64,000 nucleotides of DNA, taken from contig NZ_CP021255.1 of assembly GCF_002952055.1 (NCBI RefSeq), positions 2,674,001 to 2,738,000 of the forward strand, written 5' to 3'. The position numbers and the translations under genes are program-made. The DNA is from Desulfobulbus oralis (GTDB lineage: Bacteria; Desulfobacterota; Desulfobulbia; Desulfobulbales; Desulfobulbaceae). Shown here in pieces: positions 1 to 8,292 of the stretch. The notes under the pieces are model-generated. The model searched no databases. It saw nothing but the letters and a program-made list of their open reading frames with translations, and was not told the DNA's origin. Each line of letters starts with the position of its first letter. Position 1 is the stretch's first letter.

Positions 1-2
1 CG

Positions 3-206
3 CTGCGCGGCCGGGCTCTCGCCGGCGTGAACGGCGACACCAATGCCCGCATCTTTGCCCTGCAGGGCAACCCGGAACTGCTGGCCATTGCCGGCGAATA
101 CGTGGTCAACGAGGAACTCCCGCCCAGAGCGGTCAACCGGAGTTTTGCCGTGAGCTGGTCCCAGTCGGGCCTTCGTTTTCATATTCTGGGCTCCTTTGAG
201 CCGTAA
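3..206 (+). CDS. minC: Septum site-determining protein MinC, C-terminal part (truncated by window start)
   Basis: This is the last 67 codons of an open frame that enters from the left edge. The peptide carries the C-terminal beta-helix signature of MinC: a GDxxARIFAL stretch followed by [10 protein letters not shown]. MinC is the FtsZ antagonist that blocks septum formation away from midcell, and its C-terminal domain binds MinD. The stop codon lies 26 bases before minD, so minC, minD and minE form one operon in the usual order. The N-terminal FtsZ-binding domain lies outside the window. Confidence 0.9.
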   Translation: MRGRALAGVNGDTNARIFALQGNPELLAIAGEYVVNEELPPRAVNRSFAVSWSQSGLRFHILGSFEP

Positions 207-232
207 TTCACCACTTACATTTCGAGCAGCAC

Positions 233-1084
233 ATGAGCGACACGAACACAGCAGGCGACGAGGGACGCAATCTGGCCACCGTGGTGGTGGTCACTTCCGG
301 CAAGGGCGGAGTCGGCAAAACCACCACCAGCGCTGCCTTTGCCGCTGGCCTGGCCAAACGCGGCTATTCGACCGTGGTGGTCGATTTCGATGTCGGCCTG
401 CGCAACCTGGATCTGATCATGGGCTGCGAGCGCCGGGTCGTCTATGACCTCCTGAACGTCATTCACGGCGAAGGCTCGCTCAACCAGGCGCTCATCAAGG
501 ACAAGCGGGAGGACAAGCTCTTCATCCTGCCCGCCTCGCAGACCAGAAACAAGGACGCCCTGTCCTTCGAGGGGGTGCGCAGCGTGATTGCCGAACTGCA
601 GGAGCGCTTCGACTTCGTGGTCTGCGATTCTCCGGCCGGCATCGAAAAGGGCGCCATGGCCGCCATGTACTTTGCCGACGAGGCCCTGGTCGTCACCAAT
701 CCGGAAATCTCCTCGGTGCGGGATTCCGACCGCATCATCGGCATGCTGGACAGCAAAACCCGCAGGGCCGAGGAAGGGCTGGATCCCGTGGCCCGGCACC
801 TGGTCATCACCCGCTACGATGCCCAGCGGGTCAGTCAGGGCGACATGCTGAGCGCCGCGGACATTCAGGAAGTCCTGTCCATCCCCTTTCTGGGCGTGGT
901 GCCGGAATCCAAAGACGTGGTCATCGCCTCCAATGCGGGCATTCCCCTCACGCTCTGCGAACCGAATGACGCCGGCGAAGCCTATTTTGACATCGTTGAC
1001 CGCTTCCTGGGAACGGACAAGCCCCAGCGCTTTCTGGACGCGCCCAAAAAAGGCTTTTTCGGCAGGCTGTTCGGCAAGGAGTGA
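233..1084 (+). CDS. minD: Septum site-determining ATPase MinD
   Basis: MinD is the membrane-associated ATPase that recruits MinC and is released from the membrane by MinE. The 283-residue protein has the deviant Walker A motif GKGGVGKTT at about residues 23-31, the VVVDFDVGLRNLD block that follows the P-loop region in ParA/MinD proteins, and an amphipathic C-terminal tail (KKGFFGRLFGKE) matching the membrane-targeting helix. About a dozen residues precede the usual MinD start, so the true start could be slightly internal, but no better ribosome site is visible. It sits between minC and minE. Confidence 0.97.
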   Translation: MSDTNTAGDEGRNLATVVVVTSGKGGVGKTTTSAAFAAGLAKRGYSTVVVDFDVGLRNLDLIMGCERRVVYDLLNVIHGEGSLNQALIKDKREDKLFILPASQTRNKDALSFEGVRSVIAELQERFDFVVCDSPAGIEKGAMAAMYFADEALVVTNPEISSVRDSDRIIGMLDSKTRRAEEGLDPVARHLVITRYDAQRVSQGDMLSAADIQEVLSIPFLGVVPESKDVVIASNAGIPLTLCEPNDAGEAYFDIVDRFLGTDKPQRFLDAPKKGFFGRLFGKE

Positions 1085-1087
1085 CCT

Positions 1088-1429
1088 ATGGCACTGGATC
1101 TTTTTTCCTTCTTCCGTCAAAAAAAGCCGAGTTCCGCGGAGATCGCCAAGGAGCGCCTGCAGATCATCGTCGCTCACGGCGGCCGCACGGCCAGTTCTCC
1201 GGATTTCCTGACCAGGCTGGAAAAGGACATTCTGGAAGTGGTCCGGAAGTACATCAAAATCAGTGAAGACCAGATCAACGTCTCCCTGGACAAGGAGGAT
1301 GACTGCGAAATGCTGGGCATCAATATTTCCCTGTCCGAGCGGGTGGAAGAGCCCAGCGACGAGCCGCCCCCGCACCGGGCGCCGGCCCCGCAGAAGCCCT
1401 ACAAGTCCACCCAGGAGACGCCCTTTTAA
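1088..1429 (+). CDS. minE: Cell division topological specificity factor MinE
   Basis: MinE stimulates MinD ATP hydrolysis and drives the pole-to-pole oscillation that confines division to midcell. The 113-residue protein starts with the hydrophobic membrane-targeting segment (MALDLFSFF), followed by the anti-MinCD helix (AKERLQIIVAH) and the dimerisation domain (DILEVVRKYIKIS, with QINVSL). It begins 3 bases after minD. The last 25 or so residues are a Pro-rich tail not found in the roughly 90-residue E. coli protein. Confidence 0.96.
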   Translation: MALDLFSFFRQKKPSSAEIAKERLQIIVAHGGRTASSPDFLTRLEKDILEVVRKYIKISEDQINVSLDKEDDCEMLGINISLSERVEEPSDEPPPHRAPAPQKPYKSTQETPF

Positions 1430-1470
1430 GGCGCCTTCTCCCTTTTCTGCCGAAACGGCAGGAGCAAGCC

Positions 1471-2871
1471 ATGCGATATATCAGCACCAGAGGCGGCATC
1501 GCCCCCCTGCCCTTTCAGGATGCGCTCATGATGGGCCTGGCCAGGGACGGTGGCCTGCTCGTGCCGGAACGGCTGCCCTCGGTCAGCGAGGCCACGCTTG
1601 AACAGTGGCAGCGCTTCAGCTACCAGCAACTCGCGCTGGAGCTGCTCTCCCTCTTCATTGACGACATCGGGCGACAGACGCTCAACGAGCTGATCGAAAG
1701 CGCCTACGCGCACTTCGACCACCCGCAGGTCACGCCCATGCGACGGCAGGGAGAGCTGTTCATCCTGGAGCTCTTTCACGGCCCGACCCTGGCCTTCAAG
1801 GACGTGGCCCTGCAGCTTCTGGGCAACCTCTTTACCCATGTGCTGGGCCAGCGCGGCGGCTGCATGAACATTCTGGGCGCGACCTCCGGCGACACCGGCA
1901 GCGCGGCCATTGCCGGCGTGCGCGGCAAGCCGGGCATCAACATCTTCATCCTGCACCCCCACGGCCGCACCAGCCCGCTGCAGGCCCTGCAGATGACCAC
2001 GGTGCTGGACAAAAACGTGTTCAACATCGCGGTGCGCGGCTCATTCGACGACGCCCAGGCCATTGTCAAGACCCTGTTCAACGACCTCGCCTTCCGCGAC
2101 CGCTATTGCCTGGGCGCGGTCAATTCCATCAACTGGGCGCGGATCCTGGCGCAGGTGGTGTACTACGTGTTCTCGTATCTCAAGCTGCGCGGGCTGGGGC
2201 ACAGGAGCGTGGACTTTGCCGTGCCTACCGGCAATTTCGGGGACATCTTCGCCGGCTTTGTGGCGAAAAACCTGCTGCCCAGGGGCTGCATCCAGCGTCT
2301 GATCCTGGCGACCAACGCCAACGACATCCTGACCCGCTTTGTCAAGCGCGGCGACTATTCCCGCAGCCAGGTCATCCCGACCAGCAGCCCGTCCATGGAT
2401 ATCCAGATCGCCTCCAACTTCGAGCGCTATCTGTACTATCTGCACGACGGCGACAGCGCGGCGCTCAGGGCCGACATGGAGCAATTCGCGCAAAGCGGCT
2501 GTCTCGACCTCTCGCGCTTCAGGGCGCGTACGGCCGAAGATTTCCGTTCCCACTCGGTTTCTGAAGACGAGACCATTGCCACCATTTCCGAGTTTTACCA
2601 AAAACACGCTTATCTGCTCGATCCCCACACGGCGGTCGGCGTCAGGGCGGCCATGGCCTGCCGGGAGGAGCGACCCGTGATCTGCCTGGCCACAGCCCAT
2701 CCGGCCAAGTTCGTCGCTTCGGTGCAAAAGGCCATCGGCCGGGAAGCGCCCATGCCGCCCCAGCTTGCCGAACTGGCCCACAGGGAAAGTCGCTGTGAGG
2801 TTCTGGACGCGGATGTGGAGGCGGTGCGGAACTTTGTCGTGGCCCATGCCCTGCAAAAACCCGGATCATGA
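1471..2871 (+). CDS. thrC: Threonine synthase
   Basis: PLP enzyme that converts O-phosphohomoserine to threonine, the last step of threonine synthesis. The 466-residue protein starts with MRYISTRG, typical of the long (E. coli and yeast like) threonine synthase class. The PLP lysine lies in HGPTLAFKD at about K110, and the phosphate-binding glycine-rich segment is GATSGDTGSAA. The start follows an AGGAG-like site 41 bases after minE. Its stop overlaps the next start in an ATGA, so it is probably translationally coupled to the phosphorylase gene. Confidence 0.96.
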   Translation: MRYISTRGGIAPLPFQDALMMGLARDGGLLVPERLPSVSEATLEQWQRFSYQQLALELLSLFIDDIGRQTLNELIESAYAHFDHPQVTPMRRQGELFILELFHGPTLAFKDVALQLLGNLFTHVLGQRGGCMNILGATSGDTGSAAIAGVRGKPGINIFILHPHGRTSPLQALQMTTVLDKNVFNIAVRGSFDDAQAIVKTLFNDLAFRDRYCLGAVNSINWARILAQVVYYVFSYLKLRGLGHRSVDFAVPTGNFGDIFAGFVAKNLLPRGCIQRLILATNANDILTRFVKRGDYSRSQVIPTSSPSMDIQIASNFERYLYYLHDGDSAALRADMEQFAQSGCLDLSRFRARTAEDFRSHSVSEDETIATISEFYQKHAYLLDPHTAVGVRAAMACREERPVICLATAHPAKFVASVQKAIGREAPMPPQLAELAHRESRCEVLDADVEAVRNFVVAHALQKPGS

Positions 2872-3716
2872 CCACGACCGGGCAGAAGGACACACATGCG
2901 TTCCGACAGGAGGTCGAGGAATGCGCCGCCTTTCTGGCAGCGCGTCTGAGGGCAACACCGGAAATCCTCATCCAACTGGGCACCGGCCTGGGCGAACTGG
3001 CCGGTGCGCTGGCCGAGCCGCAGCGCTTTCCCTACGCAGAACTCCCGCATTTTCCCAAAACCACGGCGCCCAGCCATTGCGGCCAGCTTTGGCTGGGCAG
3101 GCTTGCCGGCAGGAATCTGGCCATCTTGCAGGGCCGCTTCCACTTTTATGAAGGCCACAGCGCCCAAAGGGTGGGCTTTCCCATCCGGGTCCTGTCCCGG
3201 CTGGGCGCCCGCATGGCGCTCATCGCCAATGCGAGCGGCGGGCTGAACCCGGCCTTTCGTCCGGGCGACATCATGCTGGCCAATGACCACATCAATCTCC
3301 TGCCCGACAATCCGCTGCGCGGCCCCAACCAGGACCAGTGGGGGCCGCGTTTTCCCGACTGCTCCGCGCCCTACGACGCCGGACTGCGTCAGGGGCTCAT
3401 GGCGAGCGCCGCAGCGCTGCAGCTCCCGGGTCTGCGCAGCGGCGTGTACGTCTGTGTGCCCGGCCCCAGCCTGGAGACCCCGGCTGAAACCCACTATTTC
3501 AGGCAGATCGGCGGCGATGCCATTGGCATGTCCTCTGTCCCCGAAGTGCTGACCGCCCTGCACGCCGGCATGCGTGTCGCCATGCTCTCCGTGATCGCCA
3601 ACGTCAACGATTCGGACGCCTTTACGCCCATTCGCATCGAAGACATCGTGGCCGCGGCCCAGGCCGCCGAGCCACGACTGCGGGCGCTTATCCACCACTT
3701 CATTGCCGCCTCATGA
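2868..3716 (+). CDS. Purine nucleoside phosphorylase, trimeric class (PNP/MTAP superfamily)
   Basis: A phosphorylase that splits purine nucleosides with phosphate into free base and pentose-1-phosphate. The 282-residue length and motifs fit the trimeric PNP class II family: a GTGLGELA phosphate-binding loop, the ANASGGL segment after the central strand, GDIMLANDHINL, and PGPSLETPAE with the substrate-binding Glu. It overlaps thrC and the downstream amidohydrolase by 4 bases each. The MtaD-like neighbour points to salvage of methylthioadenosine or adenosine-derived nucleosides. The purine-binding segment reads VIANVND, so sequence alone does not settle PNP versus methylthioinosine phosphorylase. 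Confidence 0.88.
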   Translation: MTTTGQKDTHAFRQEVEECAAFLAARLRATPEILIQLGTGLGELAGALAEPQRFPYAELPHFPKTTAPSHCGQLWLGRLAGRNLAILQGRFHFYEGHSAQRVGFPIRVLSRLGARMALIANASGGLNPAFRPGDIMLANDHINLLPDNPLRGPNQDQWGPRFPDCSAPYDAGLRQGLMASAAALQLPGLRSGVYVCVPGPSLETPAETHYFRQIGGDAIGMSSVPEVLTALHAGMRVAMLSVIANVNDSDAFTPIRIEDIVAAAQAAEPRLRALIHHFIAAS

Positions 3717-5041
3717 CCCAGCCCCTTCTGCTCAGCGGCCGGTACCTGCTCACACTGGACGCCGCCCATCCCTGCATCGAAGACGGAGCCCTGCTCGCCA
3801 GAGACGGCCGCATTGCCGCCATAGGCACCCGCGCCGAACTGGCAGCCCGCCATCCCGGAGTGCGGGCCCTGCACACGCCCCATGGTCTCATCATGCCGGG
3901 GCTTGTCAACACGCATACCCATGCGGCCATGGCCCTGTTCCGCGGCCTGGCCGACGATCTACCCCTCATGGAGTGGCTGCAGGACTACATCTTTCCGGTG
4001 GAGGCCACGCTCACCGCCGATATGGTGCGGGTGGGCGCCCTGCTCTCCTGCTGCGAAATGATCCGCTCCGGCACCACCAGCTTCTGCGACATGTACCTCT
4101 TTGCAGAAGCCGTGGCGCAGGCCACGGAGCAAAGCGGCATGCGCGCCTGGCTGGGCGAGGCTGTTTACGATTTTCCATCGCCCTGTTATGGCGAGCCTGC
4201 AAACGGTGTCCGGCTCACCCGCGACCTCATTGCCCGATTCCGACAGCACCCGCTGATTCATGCTATCTCCGTGGCCCACGCCGTCTATACCTGCTCACCG
4301 GATCTCCTGGTGCAAATGGCAGAGCTGGCCCGGCAGGAAGATGTCCTGCTGGCCCTGCATCTTGCGGAAAATGCGGAAGAAGACCAGAGCTGCCGCGAGC
4401 GTTACGGCAGCAGCCCGGTTCAGCATCTGGAGCGGCTGGGCATTCTGGGGCCGAAGCTTTTGGCCGCCCACTGCGTCACGCCAGACGCGGCGGACACTCA
4501 GTTGCTGGCCAGACGCGGGGTCAAGGTAGCGCACTGCCCGCAATCCAACATGAAGCTGGGTTCCGGCATCGCCCCGATTGACAGCTTCCTGCAGGCCGGC
4601 ATCTGCGTGAGCCTGGGTACGGATGGCAGCGCCTCCAACAACACGGTGGACATGTTCGCCGAGATGAATGTCATGGCAAAGATCCACAAGGCCAGGCGCT
4701 GCGATCCGCTCCAGGTCACAGCCGAAGAAAGCCTGCACGCGGCCACGCTGGGGGGCGCCAGGGCCCTGGGCGCCGAAGCGCATATCGGCAGTCTGCAGAA
4801 GGGCAAGGCGGCGGACTGCATTGTGGTGGACATGGATCAGCCGCATCTGACCCCGCTCTATAACCCGGTGTCGCAGCTCGTGTATGCGGCCAGGGGCAGC
4901 GATGTGCTGCACAGCATGGTGAACGGCCGCCTTCTCATGCAGGACCGCAAAGTGCTGAGCCTGGACGAGGCCGGCATCATGGCAGAGGCACGGGCACTGG
5001 CCGGGCACTTTGCCCGGGTGGCGAAAAAACGGCAAGCCTGA
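3713..5041 (+). CDS. mtaD: Amidohydrolase, 5-methylthioadenosine/S-adenosylhomocysteine deaminase type
   Basis: Metal-dependent deaminase of the cytosolic amidohydrolase superfamily, acting on methylthioadenosine, S-adenosylhomocysteine or related adenosine derivatives. Metal ligands are visible: NTHTH (H68 and H70), the AxHLAEN motif, HCVTPD, and LGTDG with the catalytic Asp near residue 304. It overlaps the PNP gene by 4 bases, so the pair could deaminate MTA and then phosphorolyse the product. An imperfect copy of the last 75 bases and the first bases after the stop recurs at 14266-14355, beyond the Zorya genes, which marks this 3' end as the left border of an inserted island. Confidence 0.88.
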   Translation: MTQPLLLSGRYLLTLDAAHPCIEDGALLARDGRIAAIGTRAELAARHPGVRALHTPHGLIMPGLVNTHTHAAMALFRGLADDLPLMEWLQDYIFPVEATLTADMVRVGALLSCCEMIRSGTTSFCDMYLFAEAVAQATEQSGMRAWLGEAVYDFPSPCYGEPANGVRLTRDLIARFRQHPLIHAISVAHAVYTCSPDLLVQMAELARQEDVLLALHLAENAEEDQSCRERYGSSPVQHLERLGILGPKLLAAHCVTPDAADTQLLARRGVKVAHCPQSNMKLGSGIAPIDSFLQAGICVSLGTDGSASNNTVDMFAEMNVMAKIHKARRCDPLQVTAEESLHAATLGGARALGAEAHIGSLQKGKAADCIVVDMDQPHLTPLYNPVSQLVYAARGSDVLHSMVNGRLLMQDRKVLSLDEAGIMAEARALAGHFARVAKKRQA

Positions 5042-5067
5042 GTCTCCCCTGGCCTGAAAACAGGGCC
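4966..5067 (+). repeat. Left copy of a direct repeat covering the mtaD 3' end
   Basis: 102 bases spanning the last coding bases of mtaD and 26 bases beyond its stop. A 90-base copy in the same orientation lies at 14266-14355. The copies differ by 12 deleted bases in the right copy and about 5 substitutions. The repeat contains a small palindrome, CCGGGCA-CTT-TGCCCGG. Being direct and flanking a low-GC block, it behaves like an island border or attachment-site remnant. Confidence 0.75.
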
Positions 5068-5113
5068 AACGGAGATGCCCACGGCTGGAGGAGGAAAATA
5101 TTCACCCAATTAC

Positions 5114-5142
5114 TTGAATACAAGATTGTGATTCTATAAAAT
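5114..5142 (+). promoter_or_regulatory. Predicted sigma-70-type promoter for a leader or small RNA
   Basis: TTGAAT at 5114-5119 and TAAAAT at 5137-5142 are separated by 17 bases, a good match to the -35/-10 consensus in an AT-rich stretch. Transcription would start near 5149 and run towards the hairpin terminator at 5320-5347. This is a prediction from consensus matching only. Confidence 0.5.
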
Positions 5143-5148
5143 AGAAAC

Positions 5149-5347
5149 AAGTTTAGTAAATAACCCTGTATCACAGGGTGTGGATATGGTTGCGTGATCG
5201 CAGATGTTGGCCATCTGAAAACCACCAATTTTCTGCTCCCGTCAATCGCTGGCAGAGTACGCCTCTCATGAGCATGGCTTCTGCCATTGTCTGGGATAGG
5301 TGCTTGACGGCATCTCAGCAGGGTGTGGCATTAGTCACACCCTTTTT
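5149..5347 (+). ncRNA. Candidate small RNA or attenuated leader between mtaD and the lipoprotein gene
   Basis: About 200 bases lie between a consensus-like promoter and a strong intrinsic terminator, with no convincing reading frame. Several short hairpins are possible, for example ACCCTG-TATCA-CAGGGT near 5163-5180 and ATGGC-TTCT-GCCAT near 5275. The sequence CAGGGTGTGG occurs twice (5174-5183 and 5319-5328), so the earlier copy could compete for the 3' arm of the terminator. It may be a free small RNA or an attenuator for the lipoprotein gene 24 bases downstream. No known RNA family was recognised. Confidence 0.35.
5320..5347 (+). terminator. Intrinsic terminator
   Basis: A perfect 8-base stem (AGGGTGTG at 5320-5327 pairing with CACACCCT at 5336-5343), an 8-base loop, then five T residues. 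It ends just before the ribosome site of the lipoprotein gene, so it closes the candidate small RNA or acts as an attenuator. Confidence 0.8.
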
Positions 5348-5371
5348 GAATCTAACCAATGGAGAATCAGC

Positions 5372-5779
5372 ATGAAGAGTTCAATTAAAATGACTCTATT
5401 CGTCATTCCATTTTTTATTGTCTGCTCTTGTGCAAGTAAGCACTCGATTGTCGAATATGACAATAACGTTTTTGAGATTGTTTACAGTTCTGAAGGAGAA
5501 AGCTGGCAAACTATAGCAGGGAAAATGGAGCTAATGGCTGCTTATGTTGCAGAAAGAAAAGGGTGCGAATGGTTTGGTAAATACACTGGTATAAGCAATG
5601 CTCAACGTTCAGAATTTTCCATGGGGATATTAAGCCCAAGACAAACAAATGCTATAATGTATAAATGTTCTTCAAATGTAGATGATATCTATCTTACCGA
5701 GACAAATATGAACACAAAACAGGTAATACAAATACAAGAAAGTCGTTATGGATCATTGAGAAATATAGTAAATAAATAA
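5372..5779 (+). CDS. Small predicted lipoprotein, function unknown
   Basis: A 135-residue protein with a short signal sequence (positively charged start, then MTLFVIPFFIVCSC), with a plausible lipobox cysteine in VCSC near residue 19 or 21. The mature part is hydrophilic, with no motif I recognise. The ATG at 5372 is preferred because a GGAG ribosome site lies at 5361 and the signal peptide begins there; an upstream in-frame start would add 24 unrelated residues. The gene is strikingly AT-rich compared with mtaD, and it is preceded by a terminator-like hairpin. It lies in the Zorya island but 600 bases from zorA, so a role in defence is possible but unsupported. Confidence 0.7.
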   Translation: MKSSIKMTLFVIPFFIVCSCASKHSIVEYDNNVFEIVYSSEGESWQTIAGKMELMAAYVAERKGCEWFGKYTGISNAQRSEFSMGILSPRQTNAIMYKCSSNVDDIYLTETNMNTKQVIQIQESRYGSLRNIVNK

Positions 5780-6393
5780 TAAAATATAGTCTATTTTCTA
5801 TTTGTATTTATTATTTTTTAATTATTTATCACTGATCATTATAAATTTTCAATAAACATCTTGATGATACAACAGATTCCCTCCATCCTCGTTTCTTGAT
5901 GAGTACCGTGTCCGGTTGAAATTCTGCAAGGACATAGCGCTCCTCAGGGCACGAAACGAAACAGTGGAGTACCATCTTGCCCATTGCCTAGATATACGGG
6001 ATGCTGCGCAGCTTTTTTTCTGGGAATCAAGAAAGAGAGCAGCGCTCCATCATCTACATTGTCGGATTCAATTTGGGGTACTGTTGCGGGCCTTATTTGG
6101 TTTTGGCGCCCCCAGGGGCTGGGCCGATGCTGGAGCCGGGCTGATTTTGCCCGAATTGGCCACCTGAACCTGCTCATCTTGACTTTGTAGCGGCCGAGCG
6201 AGGCTGATACCCCAAATTTTGTCATGATTGTCATTTTGAGCTGGAGCAACTGACACGCTTGCACAACCGGTTGCCTTTGCGTCCCCTTCAGGAAAAACCA
6301 AGGTTCTTCAAGGGAAAGCCAAGGCTTTTTTACCAAGCTGGCAGGCTCTTCTGCAAGTCAACATCCTAATTTTTCTCGGTCAGATCGGTACGG
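5780..6393. other. Intergenic stretch between the lipoprotein and zorA, no gene seen
   Basis: The first 120 bases are extremely AT-rich and follow the lipoprotein stop directly. The remainder is of mixed composition and holds only short frames on both strands, without ribosome sites or recognisable protein content. It probably contains the zorA promoter, but no clear -35/-10 pair was found near 6394. It could be decayed mobile DNA. Confidence 0.5.
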
Positions 6394-8292
6394 ATGAACA
6401 GCGCAACAGGGCAACAGATAAGCGACGCATTCAGCTGGGGAAACCTTATTCCCAATTTTCCCGCGCTGGCGGACTGGCGTTCGTCCGCGGACGGCCTGAC
6501 GGCAGCCTTTGTGCTGTTTATTTTGGTGATTTTTGCCTACTTCCTAGTCTTGGCGGGCATTAAGTGGCTCGCGGCCCGCCGGCACATCCGTTTTTATGAG
6601 AAGCTTTTACAAGACATAAACGCAAATAATCTGGTGCAAAATCGGGAAGAGTTAAAACAACGCGCCAAGAAGATGGAGGCATACGCCGGGCTATGGCAGG
6701 AATTTGACGAAACCCTGGTCTGCTACGAGGTTCCGGGTGGGAGCCGCCGTTTGTGCAACACATATGACGCCGAACAGTTCTTCAATGCGGCCACTCTGTC
6801 CCACGGCCTGAGCGGTAACCGGTTGTTGGCGGCAGTTCCGGCCTTCCTGACCGCCGTTGGCGTTATCGGCACCTTTGTTGGCCTCACTTTGGGCATGGAA
6901 GCACTCAAACTCAATCAGAGCACGGGCAATTCCGCCGAACTGAGCCAGGGCATCCGCGACATGATCAGCGGCGCGGCCATGGCCTTTTTGACCTCGGTTT
7001 GGGGGGTCATCTCCAGCCTGCTCTTCAACTTTATTGAAAAGCTGATGGAACGCAGCGTAATACGCCTCATCACCCGCCTGCAAAACCGCATCGATTTCCT
7101 CTTTCCCCGCTTCAGCCCGGACGAATGCCTGATCAAAATCGCCGAGTCCAATGCCGTGTCCCAGCAAACCCTGCAAGGTTTGGCAGAACAGATCGGCAAC
7201 CGGTTTCAGGAAACCCTGAACAACATCATGGGTCCGACCATGAACGCCCTGACAAGTGAAATGGGGTCGCTGATTGCCGGACAATCCGAGCAGTCAAAGC
7301 AAATTCATGAAAATCTTGCCGGTTTGCTTCAACAATTTTCCGAAGCAGCCAGCGGCAGTGCAGCAGCAGGTCAAGGGCTGCAACAATCCAGTGAGCAAAT
7401 GCAGGCTGCCTCCACCGAACTCGGAAAAATGGCAAGGGCCATGCAAAACGCAATGGAGACACTGGAAACCAGTGTGGGCAGTGCCGCCGCTCAAACGGCG
7501 GATGTGGCCGTAAAAAATCATGAAGCCAGCGAAAATCTGCAATCTTATCTCAACAGTTACCAGCAATTGGCCGGACAATTTGATACGATAGCCGCGAATC
7601 TGGATGCAGCCACAACACGGGCCAATAGCTTTATTGCCACGGTAGCCCCCTTGGTGGACAAATCAGAACAGATGAACCGACAGCTGGCCGATTTGCTGCT
7701 AAAATTCGGCTCCGTTGCCGTGCCCTTGGATTCTGCCGGCAAGAACTTGGCTGCGTCAAGCAGGCAAATGCTGGACGGCGCTACACAGCTGGGGCAAATG
7801 TCTGCTGCCCTGCAAACGGCAACCGACAAACTTTCGGGCGATATTGGCCGAGCCGCCGACATCACCGCAGGTGTTTCTGAACAAAACTCTCGTACCAGCA
7901 ATACGTTGAAGGAGTCGCTTGCCAGTTACCAAAACCTGACCAAGGAGATAGAGCCAGTGTTCGCCACGCTGAAGGAAGCGACCGAACACGCAGAACGCGG
8001 ATTAACCAGTGTCCGCGACAATCTTCAGCAATGCGGCGACACCATCAAGCGTAACGTTGCCGACCTTGACATTCAGCTCCGGAAAACACTAGAAGCTCAC
8101 ATTCAAACGGTGGACGAGCAGGTTGGCAGACTGCTTACAGGGTATGCCGAGCAAGTGCAAAATCAGACAAGCGCGCGCCTGGAGCAGTGGAACCAGCAAA
8201 CAGCCAATTATACCGATTCGATGACAAGAGCGGTCCAGGCATTGAACGGCGTCGTTGACGAGATCGAAGGCAAGGTGGGAGCACGCGCATGA
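6394..8292 (+). CDS. zorA: Zorya protein ZorA, MotA/ExbB-like proton channel subunit with long cytoplasmic tail
   Basis: The 632-residue protein has an N-terminal transmembrane helix at about residues 33-57, then a MotA/TolQ/ExbB-type channel region with helices near 148-172 and 190-215. The motif AFLTAVGVIGTFVGLTLG and the following GAAMAFLTSVWG match the family's pore helices. Residues from about 250 to the end are a long, Ala/Gln-rich, helical tail. Published work on Zorya describes ZorA as the pentameric motor subunit whose tail projects into the cytoplasm and signals phage entry to the soluble effectors. The stop overlaps zorB in an ATGA. The ribosome site upstream is weak. Confidence 0.9.
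   Translation: MNSATGQQISDAFSWGNLIPNFPALADWRSSADGLTAAFVLFILVIFAYFLVLAGIKWLAARRHIRFYEKLLQDINANNLVQNREELKQRAKKMEAYAGLWQEFDETLVCYEVPGGSRRLCNTYDAEQFFNAATLSHGLSGNRLLAAVPAFLTAVGVIGTFVGLTLGMEALKLNQSTGNSAELSQGIRDMISGAAMAFLTSVWGVISSLLFNFIEKLMERSVIRLITRLQNRIDFLFPRFSPDECLIKIAESNAVSQQTLQGLAEQIGNRFQETLNNIMGPTMNALTSEMGSLIAGQSEQSKQIHENLAGLLQQFSEAASGSAAAGQGLQQSSEQMQAASTELGKMARAMQNAMETLETSVGSAAAQTADVAVKNHEASENLQSYLNSYQQLAGQFDTIAANLDAATTRANSFIATVAPLVDKSEQMNRQLADLLLKFGSVAVPLDSAGKNLAASSRQMLDGATQLGQMSAALQTATDKLSGDIGRAADITAGVSEQNSRTSNTLKESLASYQNLTKEIEPVFATLKEATEHAERGLTSVRDNLQQCGDTIKRNVADLDIQLRKTLEAHIQTVDEQVGRLLTGYAEQVQNQTSARLEQWNQQTANYTDSMTRAVQALNGVVDEIEGKVGARA

Noticed and set aside
5149-5347. Island leader considered as a retron msr-msd or a riboswitch
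   Set aside because: No reverse transcriptase gene is nearby, and I could not match the sequence to any riboswitch core. It is kept only as a candidate small RNA.
5916-6336. Short overlapping frames before zorA, considered as an antitoxin or extra zor gene
   Set aside because: No ribosome site, no recognisable domain, and open frames of similar length occur on both strands.
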